Below are positions 1 through 9,428 of a stretch of 64,000 nt of DNA, piece after piece. The notes beneath the pieces were generated by a model. It ran no database searches, had not been told where the DNA came from, and was given only the letters and a program-made list of their open reading frames with translations. The DNA lies in NCBI GenBank assembly GCA_013284265.1, contig JABTBR010000007.1:1-64000 (forward strand), read 5' to 3'. The DNA is from Oxalobacteraceae bacterium. GTDB taxonomy: Bacteria; Pseudomonadota; Gammaproteobacteria; Burkholderiales; Burkholderiaceae_D. The first letter of the stretch is position 1. The number at the start of each line of letters is the position of its first letter. The translations under genes were made by a program, and so were the position numbers.

Positions 1-26
1 TGTTCGGGTGCCGCCGACGCTGTTGT

Positions 27-91
27 AAACCCACGGCAAAGCGCCGGGGTCAGACCCGTCGGGTCTGACCCCAGGGGTGCGTCGTGGGTTC
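27..91 (-). repeat. Dispersed palindromic intergenic element, copy R1 (short form)
   Basis: This copy has the terminal arms (AAACCCACG at the left, CGTGGGTT at the right) and the central palindrome GGGGTCAGACCC / GGGTCTGACCCC with apex GTC. The arm order, CGGCAAAG first, is the reverse of most other copies, so I place it on the minus strand. It lies just beyond the 3' end of the DMT exporter. The right-hand arm is degenerate (GGGGTGCGTCGTGGG). Confidence 0.85.
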
Positions 92-119
92 AAGGTCTTG
101 CCGGCGGCCCGCTAACCTT

Positions 120-1025
120 TCAAGCGGAACGGCGCGACGACACCACGATGCCGGCGACAATCAGCACGAAAGCGACCGCATGATAGCCATGCGGCCTCTC
201 GCCCAGAAACGCCGACGACATCACGGCGGCAAACAGCGGCGTGAGGTTGACGAAGAAGGCGCCGATGCTGGGCCCGGCCTGCTGCACGCCGGCGCCCCAG
301 CAGCGGAAGGCGATCACCGCCGGCCCCACCGCCACATACAGCAGCGCCAGATACAGCGTAGGTCCCCACTGCACCTGCGCGCCCGACACGGCCCACTCGC
401 CGGCCGCGAACACGCCCGACCAGACCGCGCCAAAGGCCACCTGCGCCAGCAGGAAGCTGGCCCAGTTGGCGCGGATCGCTGCCGGTTCCGGTGTGCGCAT
501 CAGCAGCCAGCTATAGAAAGACCAGGCGATCGTCGCCAGTATCATGAAGATATCGCCCGCCACCAGCCGCAGCTCGGCCAGGTGATTGACTTCCCCCCGC
601 GCCAGCACAATCAGCACGCCGGCGATCGACAGCACCGCGCCGGCCATCTGGCGGCGCGACACCGGCACGCCGAAGAACAGGCGCCCGGTCAGCATCATCC
701 ACACCGGCAGGCCCGAGGCCACCAGCGTCACATTGATTGGCGTGGAGCTTTGCAGCGCCAGATACTGCAACGCGTTGTACATGCCGATGCCGAGCAGGCC
801 TAGCAGGGCGTAGCGGTGCCAGTGCTGCCACAGGCCGCTGTCGCGCCGGAACACCGGACCGGCCAGCGGCAGCAGGATCGCAAAAGCGATCACCCAGCGC
901 AGGAAGTTGAGCAGGATAGGCGGCACCATCTCATGCACCAGCCGCCCGACGATGGCATTGCCGGCCCACAGCAGCGGGGCCAGCGTCAGCAGGAAGGCGG
1001 TCTTGGGGGTCAGGCGATGGGTCAT
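120..1025 (-). CDS. EamA/DMT-family inner-membrane transporter
   Basis: A 301-residue hydrophobic protein with about ten predicted membrane segments in two similar halves, as in EamA/RhaT-type drug/metabolite transporters. The first half begins near LLWAGNAIVGRLVHEMVPP; the second EamA repeat begins around the segment GDIFMILATIAWSFYSWLL. The open frame extends upstream to 1100, but the ATG at 1025 (MTHRLTPK) directly precedes the first membrane segment and gives the usual family length. Substrate cannot be read from the sequence; family members export amino acids or other metabolites. It is divergent from the porin at 1176 and its 3' end abuts repeat R1. Confidence 0.88.
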   Translation of the reverse strand: MTHRLTPKTAFLLTLAPLLWAGNAIVGRLVHEMVPPILLNFLRWVIAFAILLPLAGPVFRRDSGLWQHWHRYALLGLLGIGMYNALQYLALQSSTPINVTLVASGLPVWMMLTGRLFFGVPVSRRQMAGAVLSIAGVLIVLARGEVNHLAELRLVAGDIFMILATIAWSFYSWLLMRTPEPAAIRANWASFLLAQVAFGAVWSGVFAAGEWAVSGAQVQWGPTLYLALLYVAVGPAVIAFRCWGAGVQQAGPSIGAFFVNLTPLFAAVMSSAFLGERPHGYHAVAFVLIVAGIVVSSRRSA

Positions 1026-1175
1026 GCGGCGTGCCGATTCGGAAAAAAGAGACAGATAGGTCACGGCAGCATACCCGATCTGCCCATTCGGCGTTCCCAT
1101 GCCTCTGAGAATCTTGTAAAACTATCAGCTGAATGTGAAAATGGGCATGCCCCCTCCCCGCTTCGAAAGTCATTC

Positions 1176-2201
1176 ATGCCCAAGCTCCCTGTTCGTCCTG
1201 CCCCCATTCTGTTCGCCCTGCTCGCCGCCAGTGCGCCCGCCGCCTTTGCGCAGAGCTCCGCCGTCCAGGTCTACGGCATCCTCGACCTGTACGCGGGCAG
1301 TTCCAACACCAGCGGCGCCGTCAGCAGCAAGGTCCTCAACAACGGCGGCATGACCACCTCCTACTGGGGCATAGGCGGCACGGAATCGCTGGGCGGCACG
1401 CTCAGTGCCATCTTCGCGCTGGAAAGCGTGGTGCGCCTCGACACCGGCGAATCGGGCCGCTTCGCCGGCGACACCCTGTTCTCGCGCGCCGCCTACGTGG
1501 GCTTGCAGGATACATGGGGCACGCTCAAAATCGGCCGGGTGCCCAATCCCCTGTTCCAGGCCACCGGCAACCTGAATCCCTTCGGCTTCTCCACCCGCTT
1601 CGCGCCGCTGATGACGCAGCTGTGGGCCGTGCCCTACGGCGCCAGCGTGGCCGCCGATACCGGCTGGAGCAATGCCATCCATTACACTTCGCCCAGCTTC
1701 GGCAATGTCAGCGTGGTGGGCCAGTACGCGCTGGGCGAGACGGCCGGCAGCAACAGCAATAACAATGCCGCACTGGTGGTCAAATATGTGGGCGACACGC
1801 TGGCGCTGACCCTGGCGGGCCAGCGCGTCAAGGCCGGCCTGGCCATCACGCCGGCCGCACCTAGCCAGACCACCTGGCTGGTCGGCGGCGCCTACGACCT
1901 CAAGGTGGTCAAGCTGTTCGCCACCGCCGACCGCAATATCAGCGACGTCAGCGGCCGCCGCACCCGCACCGGCCATCTGGGCCTGTCGGCGCCGGCCGGC
2001 CAGGGCAAGCTCCTGTTCGCCTGGGCCCGCTCGCTGGAGCGCAGCAACAGCAAGGCCGGTTTCAGCCGCGACACCGCCACCGTGGGCTACGACTACAACC
2101 TCTCGATCCGCACCGATGTCTATGCGAATCTGGTGTACGACAAGCTCAGCACCGCCGGCAGCGGCAATACCGGCGCCATCGGCATCCGCCACAAGTTCTA
2201 A
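1176..2201 (+). CDS. Gram-negative outer-membrane porin (betaproteobacterial general porin family)
   Basis: A 341-residue protein with a signal peptide ending near AFAQSS (about residue 24). The mature start is porin-like (VQVYGILDLYAG), with alternating amphipathic strands and a C-terminal RHKF whose last residue is Phe, the usual signal for Bam-dependent beta-barrel insertion. LKIGRVPNPLFQATGNLNPF resembles the region leading into the constriction loop of trimeric porins. It is expected to form a diffusion channel for small solutes in the outer membrane. The start at 1176 is chosen because the signal peptide begins there; the open frame runs upstream to 816 but that part has no coding character. 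It is slightly shorter than typical porins of this family (about 350-400 residues). Confidence 0.9.
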   Translation: MPKLPVRPAPILFALLAASAPAAFAQSSAVQVYGILDLYAGSSNTSGAVSSKVLNNGGMTTSYWGIGGTESLGGTLSAIFALESVVRLDTGESGRFAGDTLFSRAAYVGLQDTWGTLKIGRVPNPLFQATGNLNPFGFSTRFAPLMTQLWAVPYGASVAADTGWSNAIHYTSPSFGNVSVVGQYALGETAGSNSNNNAALVVKYVGDTLALTLAGQRVKAGLAITPAAPSQTTWLVGGAYDLKVVKLFATADRNISDVSGRRTRTGHLGLSAPAGQGKLLFAWARSLERSNSKAGFSRDTATVGYDYNLSIRTDVYANLVYDKLSTAGSGNTGAIGIRHKF

Positions 2202-2299
2202 GCTCGCCGGGGCCGGTTTCGCCCCGCGCCAGCGAAGAATTCCCGCCACCGCGCCGGGCGCGGTAAAATACGCGTTGCTGACTCACACACTTTCACAAT

Positions 2300-2509
2300 A
2301 TGAAACTCACTAAACAATTCCAGTTGTACGAATCCGATCACACTTTGTTCATCAAAGCGTTGAAAGAGAAGACCCCCGGCATGGAAGAGCGTCAGCGCGA
2401 AGGCCGCGCCCTGCTGTGGGATCGTCCGCCGGTATCGCTGTCCGAGCAGGAACGCCAGCTGGAGTCGGCGGTCAAGCAACAGGCATACGTTTACCAGAAC
2501 AAACTCTGA
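2300..2509 (+). CDS. DUF3460 family small protein
   Basis: A 69-residue charged cytosolic protein (MKLTKQFQLYESDHTLFIKA...). It matches what I know of DUF3460, a short betaproteobacterial family commonly found next to scpA and panC, as here. The motif FIKALKEKTPGMEERQREGRALLWD is the conserved core of that family as I recall it. It ends 19 bases before scpA and is probably co-transcribed with scpA-panC. Function unknown; there is no signal peptide, membrane segment or metal-binding motif. Confidence 0.85.
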   Translation: MKLTKQFQLYESDHTLFIKALKEKTPGMEERQREGRALLWDRPPVSLSEQERQLESAVKQQAYVYQNKL

Positions 2510-2528
2510 CCGGTTCAGGGCGGCCAGC

Positions 2529-3446
2529 ATGTTGCCAGACGAAATGGCGCACCCGCCTGAAGCTGGCGCCCTCGCCGTCGATGCCCCGGCCAGCGCCGAT
2601 ATCGGCCTGGCCCAGGCCGCCCTTGACGACGCCGTCGCCGCTGCACTGGCAGCCGATGCTCCCGTCGATACCGCACTGGCCCGCCTCTACGGCGAGCCCA
2701 TGCTGCGCATGCCCACCGATCTGTACATCCCGCCCGACGCGCTGGAAATCTTCCTCGACGCCTTCGAAGGTCCGCTCGACCTGCTGCTCTACCTGATCCG
2801 CAAGCAAAACTTCAACATCCTCGACATTCCGATGGCGCAGCTGACGCTGCAATACCTGAAGTATGTGGACCAGATCCGCCTGTCGAACCTGGAACTGGCG
2901 GCCGAATACCTGCTGATGGCCGCCATGCTGATCGAGATCAAGTCGCGCATGCTGCTGCCGCAGCGCGTGTCGGAAGTCGAAGACGACTTCGGCGACCCGC
3001 GCGCCGAGCTGGTACGCCGCCTGCTCGATTACGAACAGATCAAGCTGGCCGCCTACGAAATCAACACCGTTCCGCAAGTGGACCGCGATTTCGTGCGCAC
3101 CCAGATCTTCATCGAGCAAAGCCTGGTGCCGACCTGGCCCGAAGTGGAAGCGATCGACCTGCAGCGCGCCTGGCTGGACGTGCTCAAGCGCGCCCGCCTG
3201 ACCCAGCACCACCTGATCAGCCGCGAAGAACTGTCGGTGCGCGAACACATGACCGGCATCCTGCGCAAGCTGCAGTCGTCCCGCTTCATCGAGTTCGCCG
3301 ACCTGTTCGATGCGGCCGGCGGCGTGCCGGTGGTGGTGGTCAACTTCATCGCCCTGCTGGAACTGGCCAAAGAAACCCTGATTGAAATTACCCAGGCCGA
3401 ACCGTTTGCGCCGATTTACGTGCGCCTGGCCTATTCGCCGGCCTAG
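2529..3446 (+). CDS. scpA: Segregation and condensation protein A (kleisin subunit)
   Basis: A 305-residue protein. It has an acidic, Ala-rich N-terminal extension of about 75 residues, then the ScpA signature LDAFEGPLDLLLYLIRKQ and the helical region with NLELAAEYLLMAAMLIEIKSRMLLP. The C-terminal part (about residues 220-305) fits the winged-helix end that binds the SMC head. ScpA bridges the SMC dimer and, with ScpB, acts in chromosome condensation and segregation. scpB is not in the window. It sits between DUF3460 and panC, a usual betaproteobacterial context. The long N-terminal extension is the only oddity. Confidence 0.95.
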   Translation: MLPDEMAHPPEAGALAVDAPASADIGLAQAALDDAVAAALAADAPVDTALARLYGEPMLRMPTDLYIPPDALEIFLDAFEGPLDLLLYLIRKQNFNILDIPMAQLTLQYLKYVDQIRLSNLELAAEYLLMAAMLIEIKSRMLLPQRVSEVEDDFGDPRAELVRRLLDYEQIKLAAYEINTVPQVDRDFVRTQIFIEQSLVPTWPEVEAIDLQRAWLDVLKRARLTQHHLISREELSVREHMTGILRKLQSSRFIEFADLFDAAGGVPVVVVNFIALLELAKETLIEITQAEPFAPIYVRLAYSPA

Positions 3447-4325
<879 letters not shown>

Positions 4326-4341
4326 ACTTTCGGCGTAGTAT

Positions 4342-4446
4342 AAAAAACCCAGGGCGTAACCCTGGGGTCTGACCTGGGGTCCGGGGAGGGGCAGAGCCCC
4401 GCCCGCCCCTGCGGGACGGGCCCCCGGCTCTTTGCCTTGGGTTTTT
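4342..4446 (+). repeat. Dispersed palindromic intergenic element, copy R2 (long form)
   Basis: Long copy at the convergent junction of panC and the sCache gene. The arms are AACCCAGGGCGTAACCCTGG and CCGGCTCTTTGCCTTGGG. Between them lies a larger cassette reading GGGGTCCGGGGAGGGGC then GCCCCGCC, then a CCC...GGG hairpin. Compared with copies R4 and R7 the inner cassette is reverse-complemented while the arms keep the same orientation. It is the mirror image of R9. It is followed by a short tail GCGTTGCGGCACGCTTAA. Confidence 0.88.
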
Positions 4447-4487
4447 ACATACGCGTTGCGGCACGCTTAATACCACAGCCAAATGCA

Positions 4488-4530
4488 CAAGGCCCCGTGA
4501 TCTTCAGCGATCACGGGGCCTTGTTCTTTT
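4488..4530. terminator. Strong intrinsic terminator between panC and the sCache gene
   Basis: A perfect 15-bp stem, CAAGGCCCCGTGATC paired with GATCACGGGGCCTTG, with a 6-base loop, followed on the plus strand by TTCTTTT. It sits between two convergent genes; the U-tract is better for plus-strand transcripts (panC operon), while the minus-strand side has only a weak T-rich tail. Confidence 0.88.
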
Positions 4531-4552
4531 GTTGCTGTTGATGCTGGCTGAC

Positions 4553-5023
4553 TTATTTGTAGATGCCCGCGCCCAGTATCATATCGTCGACCTTTTCCAC
4601 ATAGGTCGCCTTGGCTTCAATATTCTTGCTGATCGGATTCGGCCACTTGTAGTTGACCCAGCCGCTGCCTTTGGTATTGGCCACTTCCAGCATATCCTTG
4701 AACAGGAATTTACCGTCCGGGTCCTTCATCTCCAGCACGTCCTTGCCGATGATCTTGGGTAGCGTGCCGTGCGCCAGCATTTTGCCCTTCAGGTCGATCA
4801 CGAAGATATACATGTCGCGGTCGATGAACTGGCCTTTGCCGTCGCTGAACTCGGCCAGACTTTTGTCCTTGCCATTCTTCTTTAAAAAAGCCACCGCCTT
4901 CTTGACCAGTGCGCTTGCTTCTTCGGCGCTGCCCTTGCCGTCGGCGGCCAGCGCGGCCGGGGCAAAGCTCAGCGTCCCGGCGGCGACCAGGGCCAGCATG
5001 ATGCGTTGGAAAAATATCGTCAT
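4553..5023 (-). CDS. Secreted single-Cache (sCache) domain protein
   Basis: A 156-residue protein with an N-terminal signal peptide (hydrophobic segment to about residue 26, ending ALAADGKG) and one Cache-type sensor fold. Recognisable sCache_2 features are the strand FIDRDMYIFVIDLKGKMLAHG, the LPKIIGKDVLEMKDPDGK turn, and the final ...GSGWVNYKWPNP...KATYVEKVDDMILGAGIY. Such free-standing Cache proteins are periplasmic and usually bind small ligands; some work with chemoreceptors or kinases. It lies just beyond the chemotaxis cluster on the same strand but about 200 bases away from it, so a link to chemotaxis is only a suggestion. Confidence 0.85.
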   Translation of the reverse strand: MTIFFQRIMLALVAAGTLSFAPAALAADGKGSAEEASALVKKAVAFLKKNGKDKSLAEFSDGKGQFIDRDMYIFVIDLKGKMLAHGTLPKIIGKDVLEMKDPDGKFLFKDMLEVANTKGSGWVNYKWPNPISKNIEAKATYVEKVDDMILGAGIYK

Positions 5024-5198
5024 TTCAGCCTCCGTTATTTGCCCTATAGCACTAAAAGAGTAGCCCGTTCAGGACTGCTGTGCAACAGGCGTCCGATTCG
5101 TTACGCAAGAAAGGTGTGATCGCGCAACACTTTGACGCCCGCGCTGGCGCATGCAAGGCTAGCGCAAGAGGGAAAGGACAGGAGACGAGCGGAAATAC

Positions 5199-5222
5199 GC
5201 CGGCGCGGACAGCCGCGCCGGC
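5199..5222 (-). terminator. Possible hairpin terminator after the EAL/HDOD gene
   Basis: A perfect 10-bp GC-rich stem (GCCGGCGCGG / CCGCGCCGGC) with a 4-base loop lies just after the stop codon of the EAL/HDOD gene. The following minus-strand tail (TATTTCC) has few T residues, so termination strength is doubtful. Confidence 0.4.
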
Positions 5223-5234
5223 AAGCCGCCTTGA

Positions 5235-6443
5235 TCAGGCGGCGACGTTCTGCGCCCAGGCCAGCGCCGACAAGTGAGCCTTGTTGACGTCCAGCGGCGA
5301 CAGGTTGAGTCCTGCCGCCAGCGAGGCCACCAGATTGGAGTTCAGTTCGCAGGCCTCGGCCAGCGCCAGATAGGGGCCGTATTTGCCGCCGCGCGTGAGC
5401 AGCGCCGCGACCACGTCGTCGGACAGCTGGATCGATTCCAGCACTTCCTTCATCGGCAGGCCCAGCAGACGGTCCAGCAGCGAGAACATCCCCGCCACGA
5501 ACACATTCTCCGCCTCGCCCTTGCCCAGCGCGCCCAGGGCCAGCAACTCGGCCAGGCGGCCGCGCACCACCGCCGTCTCCAGCAGCACCGGCGAGAAGCC
5601 GCTGGTGCTGGCCGTGGCCAGCAACAGGGTCAGCCAGCGGTACAGCGGCGTATAGCCCAGCAGCGCGAGCGCCTGGCGCAGCGACTGCACCTCACGCCCG
5701 ACGCCGAAGCCGGCCGAATTGATGAAACGCAGCAGCTTGTACGACAAGGTCGCGTCGCGCTTGAGCACGGCTTCGAGCTGCTGGATGTCGGCATTCTGTT
5801 TGACCATCTGCATCAGTTGCATGATGATGGTCTGGGCCGGGTTCATGCCCTTGACGGCCACGCCGGGGCGCGGCGTCAGGTGCAGCTTGCCCACAAAAGC
5901 ATCGAGCCCCAGGCCGGCGCAGACATCGAAGTCGGCCCAGCTGGTGACGGGCCGGCCCACCATGCGCACCTGGCTATCCTTCAGGGCCGCATAGGTGCGC
6001 GCCTGCGCGCCCACGTCGGCGCCGGAGAAGCGCACTTCGATATACGAGGCGATGCTGGGCAGGCGGCTGCCGGTGCGGGCCAGGTCGGCCTCGCGCAGCA
6101 GGATGCCCACGCCGCCGGCGCGCAGCGCCTGGACGGCGGACATGGTATCGGGATTGGCCAGCTCGCTGGTCTTGATCGACAGCACGGTATGCTCGGGCGG
6201 CATGTCGTACATCGCGTCGGTCGACAGCATGGCCGGCACGGCTTCGAGGAACAGGATTTTGTCGCGCAGCAGCCAGCCCTTGTCGGGGTCGTTGACCTGG
6301 CCGGCGACAAAGCCGACCAGCGCTTCCAGGTCATCCGGCGTGACCGGCATGCTGTCATTGTGTTGCCAGGTCAGCTCGTAGCCAACCACCCGCTGCTTCG
6401 GATCGAGCAGCGGTTCACGGACGATGAAATTTGTTTGGTGCAT
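5235..6443 (-). CDS. EAL/HDOD domain signalling protein (degenerate EAL)
   Basis: A 402-residue cytosolic protein. Residues 1 to about 190 resemble an EAL domain (FIVREPLLDPKQRVVGYELTW), but the catalytic ExL motif reads ELT and the downstream metal-binding acidic motifs are not recognisable, so c-di-GMP hydrolysis is unlikely. Residues about 200-400 form an HDOD domain (LMQMVKQNADIQQLEAVLKRDATLSYKLLRFINSAGFG, then LALLGYTPLYRWLTLLL). This is the YuxH-like EAL-HDOD architecture, usually a signalling scaffold in motility or c-di-GMP networks. It is the last gene of the chemotaxis cluster, 77 bases after cheZ, which supports a role in motility control. Confidence 0.88.
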   Translation of the reverse strand: MHQTNFIVREPLLDPKQRVVGYELTWQHNDSMPVTPDDLEALVGFVAGQVNDPDKGWLLRDKILFLEAVPAMLSTDAMYDMPPEHTVLSIKTSELANPDTMSAVQALRAGGVGILLREADLARTGSRLPSIASYIEVRFSGADVGAQARTYAALKDSQVRMVGRPVTSWADFDVCAGLGLDAFVGKLHLTPRPGVAVKGMNPAQTIIMQLMQMVKQNADIQQLEAVLKRDATLSYKLLRFINSAGFGVGREVQSLRQALALLGYTPLYRWLTLLLATASTSGFSPVLLETAVVRGRLAELLALGALGKGEAENVFVAGMFSLLDRLLGLPMKEVLESIQLSDDVVAALLTRGGKYGPYLALAEACELNSNLVASLAAGLNLSPLDVNKAHLSALAWAQNVAA

Positions 6444-6494
6444 GGTTATCGTGTTGGGTGATGGACCAGGCGTGGACCAGGCGGGTCGGCGAGA

Positions 6495-6515
6495 ACTGCC
6501 GGCGCGGCCGGCAGT
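6495..6515 (-). terminator. Possible hairpin terminator after cheZ
   Basis: A perfect 9-bp stem ACTGCCGGC / GCCGGCAGT with a GCG loop lies just beyond the cheZ stop codon, followed on the minus strand by TTCTCG. The T-tract is poor, so it may only attenuate read-through into the EAL/HDOD gene. Confidence 0.35.
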
Positions 6516-6520
6516 GCATC

Positions 6521-7171
6521 TTAAAAGCCCAGGCTGTCGAGCAGGTCGTCGACCTGGCCCTGGTCGGCCACGACGCCCTCGCCGCTCTTGTCGATCTGCG
6601 GGCCGTTCAACAGGCCGTTATCGCTTTCCTTCTTGAGCTGTTCCGGCGCGTAATCGATCAGCATCTGCACCAGCTGCTTTTCCAGGTTCTGGGCGATCGA
6701 GGTGACCCGCTTGATCACCTGGCCGGTCAGATCCTGGAAGTCCTGGGCCATCATGATGTCCATCAGGTGACCCTTGGTGGTGCTGGTGCCCGCGCCGGTC
6801 GCGCCCAGCGTCGCGATGGTCTGCTGGGCCAGGGCGCGCCATTCTTCTTCGCTGGCCGAACTGTCGAGCAGCATCTGCCAGGAACTGGACAGCTCCTTGG
6901 CGTCGGCGCTGATCTGGTCCTGCAAAGGGCCGGCCGCGTCGGTGGCATTGAGCACCTTCTCGGCCGCTTCTTCACTCAGGCGCGCCACATATTCGAGGCG
7001 ATCGCGCGCGTCCGGCATATCGGCCGCGGCTTTCTCGATCAGCTTGTCCAGGCCCAGGCCGCGCAGGTTTTCGTGCAGCGCGCGCGTCATGTGGCCAATC
7101 CGCGACAAGAATTCCTCGTGCGGCTCCATCCCCAGCGCCTGGACGGATGCCATGTGATGCTCGCCCATCAT
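6521..7171 (-). CDS. cheZ: CheY-P phosphatase CheZ
   Basis: A 216-residue, mostly helical protein. The phosphatase motif MAQDFQDLTGQVIKR carries the catalytic Asp147 and Gln151 (DxxxQ). The C-terminal peptide VDDLLDSLGF is the CheY-binding tail typical of CheZ. It dephosphorylates CheY-P and so resets the flagellar motor signal. Its start codon overlaps the cheY stop codon by one base (TGATG), so the two are translationally coupled. A second protein with the same DxxxQ motif is encoded at 15433-15981 in this cluster. Confidence 0.96.
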   Translation of the reverse strand: MMGEHHMASVQALGMEPHEEFLSRIGHMTRALHENLRGLGLDKLIEKAAADMPDARDRLEYVARLSEEAAEKVLNATDAAGPLQDQISADAKELSSSWQMLLDSSASEEEWRALAQQTIATLGATGAGTSTTKGHLMDIMMAQDFQDLTGQVIKRVTSIAQNLEKQLVQMLIDYAPEQLKKESDNGLLNGPQIDKSGEGVVADQGQVDDLLDSLGF

Positions 7172-7560
7172 CAGGCTCCGAGTTTTTCGAAGATCTTGTT
7201 CAGCTTTTCATCCAGCGTCGCCGCCGTGAAGGGCTTGACCACATAGCCATTGGCGCCGGCCTGGGCCGCCGCGATGATGTTTTCCTTCTTCGCTTCCGCG
7301 GTCACCATCAGCACCGGCAGTTTGGCCAGGGCCGGATCGGCACGGATGTTCTGCAGCATGGTCAGACCGTCCATATTCGGCATGTTCCAGTCGGAGACGA
7401 CGAAGTCGAACGATTCGGCACGCAGCTTGGCCAGCGCCATGACGCCGTCTTCGGCCTCGTCGACATTGGCATAACCCAGTTCTTTTAACAGATTCCGGAC
7501 AATGCGGCGCATCGTCGAAAAATCGTCAACAACTAAAAATTTCATCTTCGGATCAGCCAT
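7171..7560 (-). CDS. cheY: Chemotaxis response regulator CheY
   Basis: A 129-residue single-domain receiver. The acidic pocket is VVDD (residues 11-13), the phosphorylated Asp is D57 in [10 protein letters not shown], the conserved Thr is in MVTAEA and the Lys in [10 protein letters not shown]. CheA phosphorylates it; CheY-P binds the FliM switch. Immediately downstream and coupled is cheZ. It is separated from the upstream cheB by 117 bases, which may hold its own promoter. The [10 protein letters not shown] context is that of enterobacterial-type motor CheY proteins, whereas the receiver at 14997-15362 is more divergent. Confidence 0.96.
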   Translation of the reverse strand: MADPKMKFLVVDDFSTMRRIVRNLLKELGYANVDEAEDGVMALAKLRAESFDFVVSDWNMPNMDGLTMLQNIRADPALAKLPVLMVTAEAKKENIIAAAQAGANGYVVKPFTAATLDEKLNKIFEKLGA

Positions 7561-7677
7561 GAATTACTCCGTTGTTTCTTCTTACGCGGTTGTTAATAAT
7601 GCCTACAATGACCAGCAAGTTGTAGGATAGCATTTTATTGCACTGTGGCGTAGTTAAGTCGCAGTAATACGTCACAG

Positions 7678-8748
7678 TTATACACGTAAAGCGCGCATGC
7701 CATGCGCGGCCAGATGGCCCAATACCATGCCGGGCAAAGCTTGCAGGGCGCCCACCTCGTGGGCGGCGCCGATGGCGATGGCTTCGCGCGGCATGCCGAA
7801 CACCACGCAGCTCGCCTCATCCTGGGCAAAATTATACGCCCCGGCCGTTTTCATCTCCAGCATGCCGGCCGCGCCATCCTTGCCCATGCCGGTCAGGATC
7901 ACGCCCACCGCGTTCTTGCCGGCGCACAGCGCCGCCGAGCGGAACAGCACGTCGACCGAGGGACGGTGGCGGTTGACCGGCTCGGCCTGGTCGATGCGGG
8001 TCATGTAGTTGGCGCCGCTGCGGGTCAGGTACAGATGCGAGTGGCCGGGCGCGATATAGGCGTGGCCGGGCAGCACCCGTTCATTGCCGGCCGCTTCCTG
8101 CACCGAGATCTTGCACAGGGTATCGAGGCGCTTGGCGAACGAGCGGGTAAAGCCTTCCGGCATATGCTGGGTGATCAGGATGCCGGGACAGTCGGACGGC
8201 ATCTGCATCAGGAATTCGCGGATCGCCTCGGTGCCGCCGGTGGAGGCGCCGATGATGATCAGTTTTTCCGAGGACATCAGGGGATTGCGCAACTGCGGCA
8301 GCTGGGTATGGCCTTCGGCGCCCGGCTGCGGCAGGGTGCGCGCGCGGATGCGCGCCTTGGACGCGGCGCGGATCTTGTCGGCGATCAGTTCGGTGTATTC
8401 GCGCATGCCGGACTGGATGGAGATTTTCGGCTTGGTCACGAAGTCGACCGCGCCCAGCTCCAGCGCGCGCATGGTGATCTCCGAGCCGCGCTCGGTCAGC
8501 GAGGACACCATCACCACCGGCATTGGGCGCAGGCGCATCAGCTTTTCGAGGAAGTCCAGGCCATCCATCTTGGGCATCTCGACGTCGAGCGTGAGCACGT
8601 CCGGATTGGTCTGCTTGATCAGCTCGCGGGCGACCAGGGGGTCGGGGGCCACGCCCACCACTTCCATATCGGGTTGACTGCTGATAATTTCCGTCATGAC
8701 ACTGCGGATCAGCGCAGAGTCATCGACAATCAGGACTTTGATCTTCAT
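7678..8748 (-). CDS. cheB: Chemotaxis methylesterase/deamidase CheB
   Basis: A 356-residue protein with an N-terminal receiver (phospho-acceptor D55 in [12 protein letters not shown]) and a C-terminal CheB esterase domain. The catalytic residues are Ser169 in [12 protein letters not shown], His195 in ITQHMPEGF and Asp291 in [10 protein letters not shown]. It removes methyl groups from, and deamidates, chemoreceptor glutamyl residues in response to CheA phosphorylation. It lies 71 bases downstream of cheD, in the order cheR-cheD-cheB-cheY-cheZ. Confidence 0.97.
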   Translation of the reverse strand: MKIKVLIVDDSALIRSVMTEIISSQPDMEVVGVAPDPLVARELIKQTNPDVLTLDVEMPKMDGLDFLEKLMRLRPMPVVMVSSLTERGSEITMRALELGAVDFVTKPKISIQSGMREYTELIADKIRAASKARIRARTLPQPGAEGHTQLPQLRNPLMSSEKLIIIGASTGGTEAIREFLMQMPSDCPGILITQHMPEGFTRSFAKRLDTLCKISVQEAAGNERVLPGHAYIAPGHSHLYLTRSGANYMTRIDQAEPVNRHRPSVDVLFRSAALCAGKNAVGVILTGMGKDGAAGMLEMKTAGAYNFAQDEASCVVFGMPREAIAIGAAHEVGALQALPGMVLGHLAAHGMRALRV

Positions 8749-8819
8749 AGGAACTTTCCGGGCTGTTGGCCCTTATTCTTCGTATTCACCATATCATACG
8801 GCACAAGCTGGCGGCCAGA

Positions 8820-9419
8820 TCAGAACAGATCGATGGTACCGCCGGTTGGCGCAACTTTCAGACGGCTGGCGTACTCGATTTCCCGTTTGGCCAGGGTATC
8901 GTTGTGCGTCTGCATCAGTTTCTTGACCAACACCTTGCCCGTGCGCGGGAAAAAATACACCTTGCGCGGGTGCACATCGTTCAAGTCTTCGGCCACCACG
9001 CGGATCTTTTCCACCTTCAGGAAGTTCAGCACGAAGGCGGCATTGCGTTCGCCCACGTTGATCGCGGTGAAACCTTTCAGCACCGCGCCGCCGCCGAACA
9101 CCTTCGCTTCCATATTCTCGCGCCGGGCCCCCGCCTTGAGCAGGTCATTGATCAGGATCTCCATCGCATAGGTGCCGTAGCGCGCCGAGGCCGACACCGG
9201 GCTGCCCGCCTCGCTGCCGCCGTCGGGCAGCATGAAGTGGTTCATGCCGCCCAGGCCGGTCACGCGGTCGCGGATGCAGGCCGACACGCAGGAACCGAGC
9301 ACGGTGACGATCAGCATATCCTTGCTGGTGAAGTAGTACTCCCCCGGCAGGATCTTGGCCGCGTCGCAGTCAAAGGTCCGGTCGTAATAGACGTTGGTAG
9401 CAAATTGTTCGAGGTCCAT
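8820..9419 (-). CDS. cheD: Chemoreceptor glutamine deamidase CheD
   Basis: A 199-residue protein with the CheD core: catalytic Cys44 in TVLGSCVSACIRD, His61 in GLGGMNHFMLPDGG, and the conserved KVFGGGAVLKGFTAINVGERNA segment. CheD deamidates receptor Gln to Glu and, in some bacteria, also interacts with a CheC phosphatase; no cheC is present here, while CheZ is. It starts 9 bases after cheR and precedes cheB, a typical betaproteobacterial arrangement. The C-terminal 40 residues are basic and less conserved. Confidence 0.96.
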   Translation of the reverse strand: MDLEQFATNVYYDRTFDCDAAKILPGEYYFTSKDMLIVTVLGSCVSACIRDRVTGLGGMNHFMLPDGGSEAGSPVSASARYGTYAMEILINDLLKAGARRENMEAKVFGGGAVLKGFTAINVGERNAAFVLNFLKVEKIRVVAEDLNDVHPRKVYFFPRTGKVLVKKLMQTHNDTLAKREIEYASRLKVAPTGGTIDLF

Positions 9420-9428
9420 GTTCTAGTC

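Noticed and set aside
4342..4446. Reading the dispersed repeats as a CRISPR array or as rho-independent terminators only
   Set aside because: Copies are kilobases apart with no spacers, so not CRISPR. Their size, the invertible cassette and arm duplications exceed an ordinary terminator, although termination may be one of their effects.
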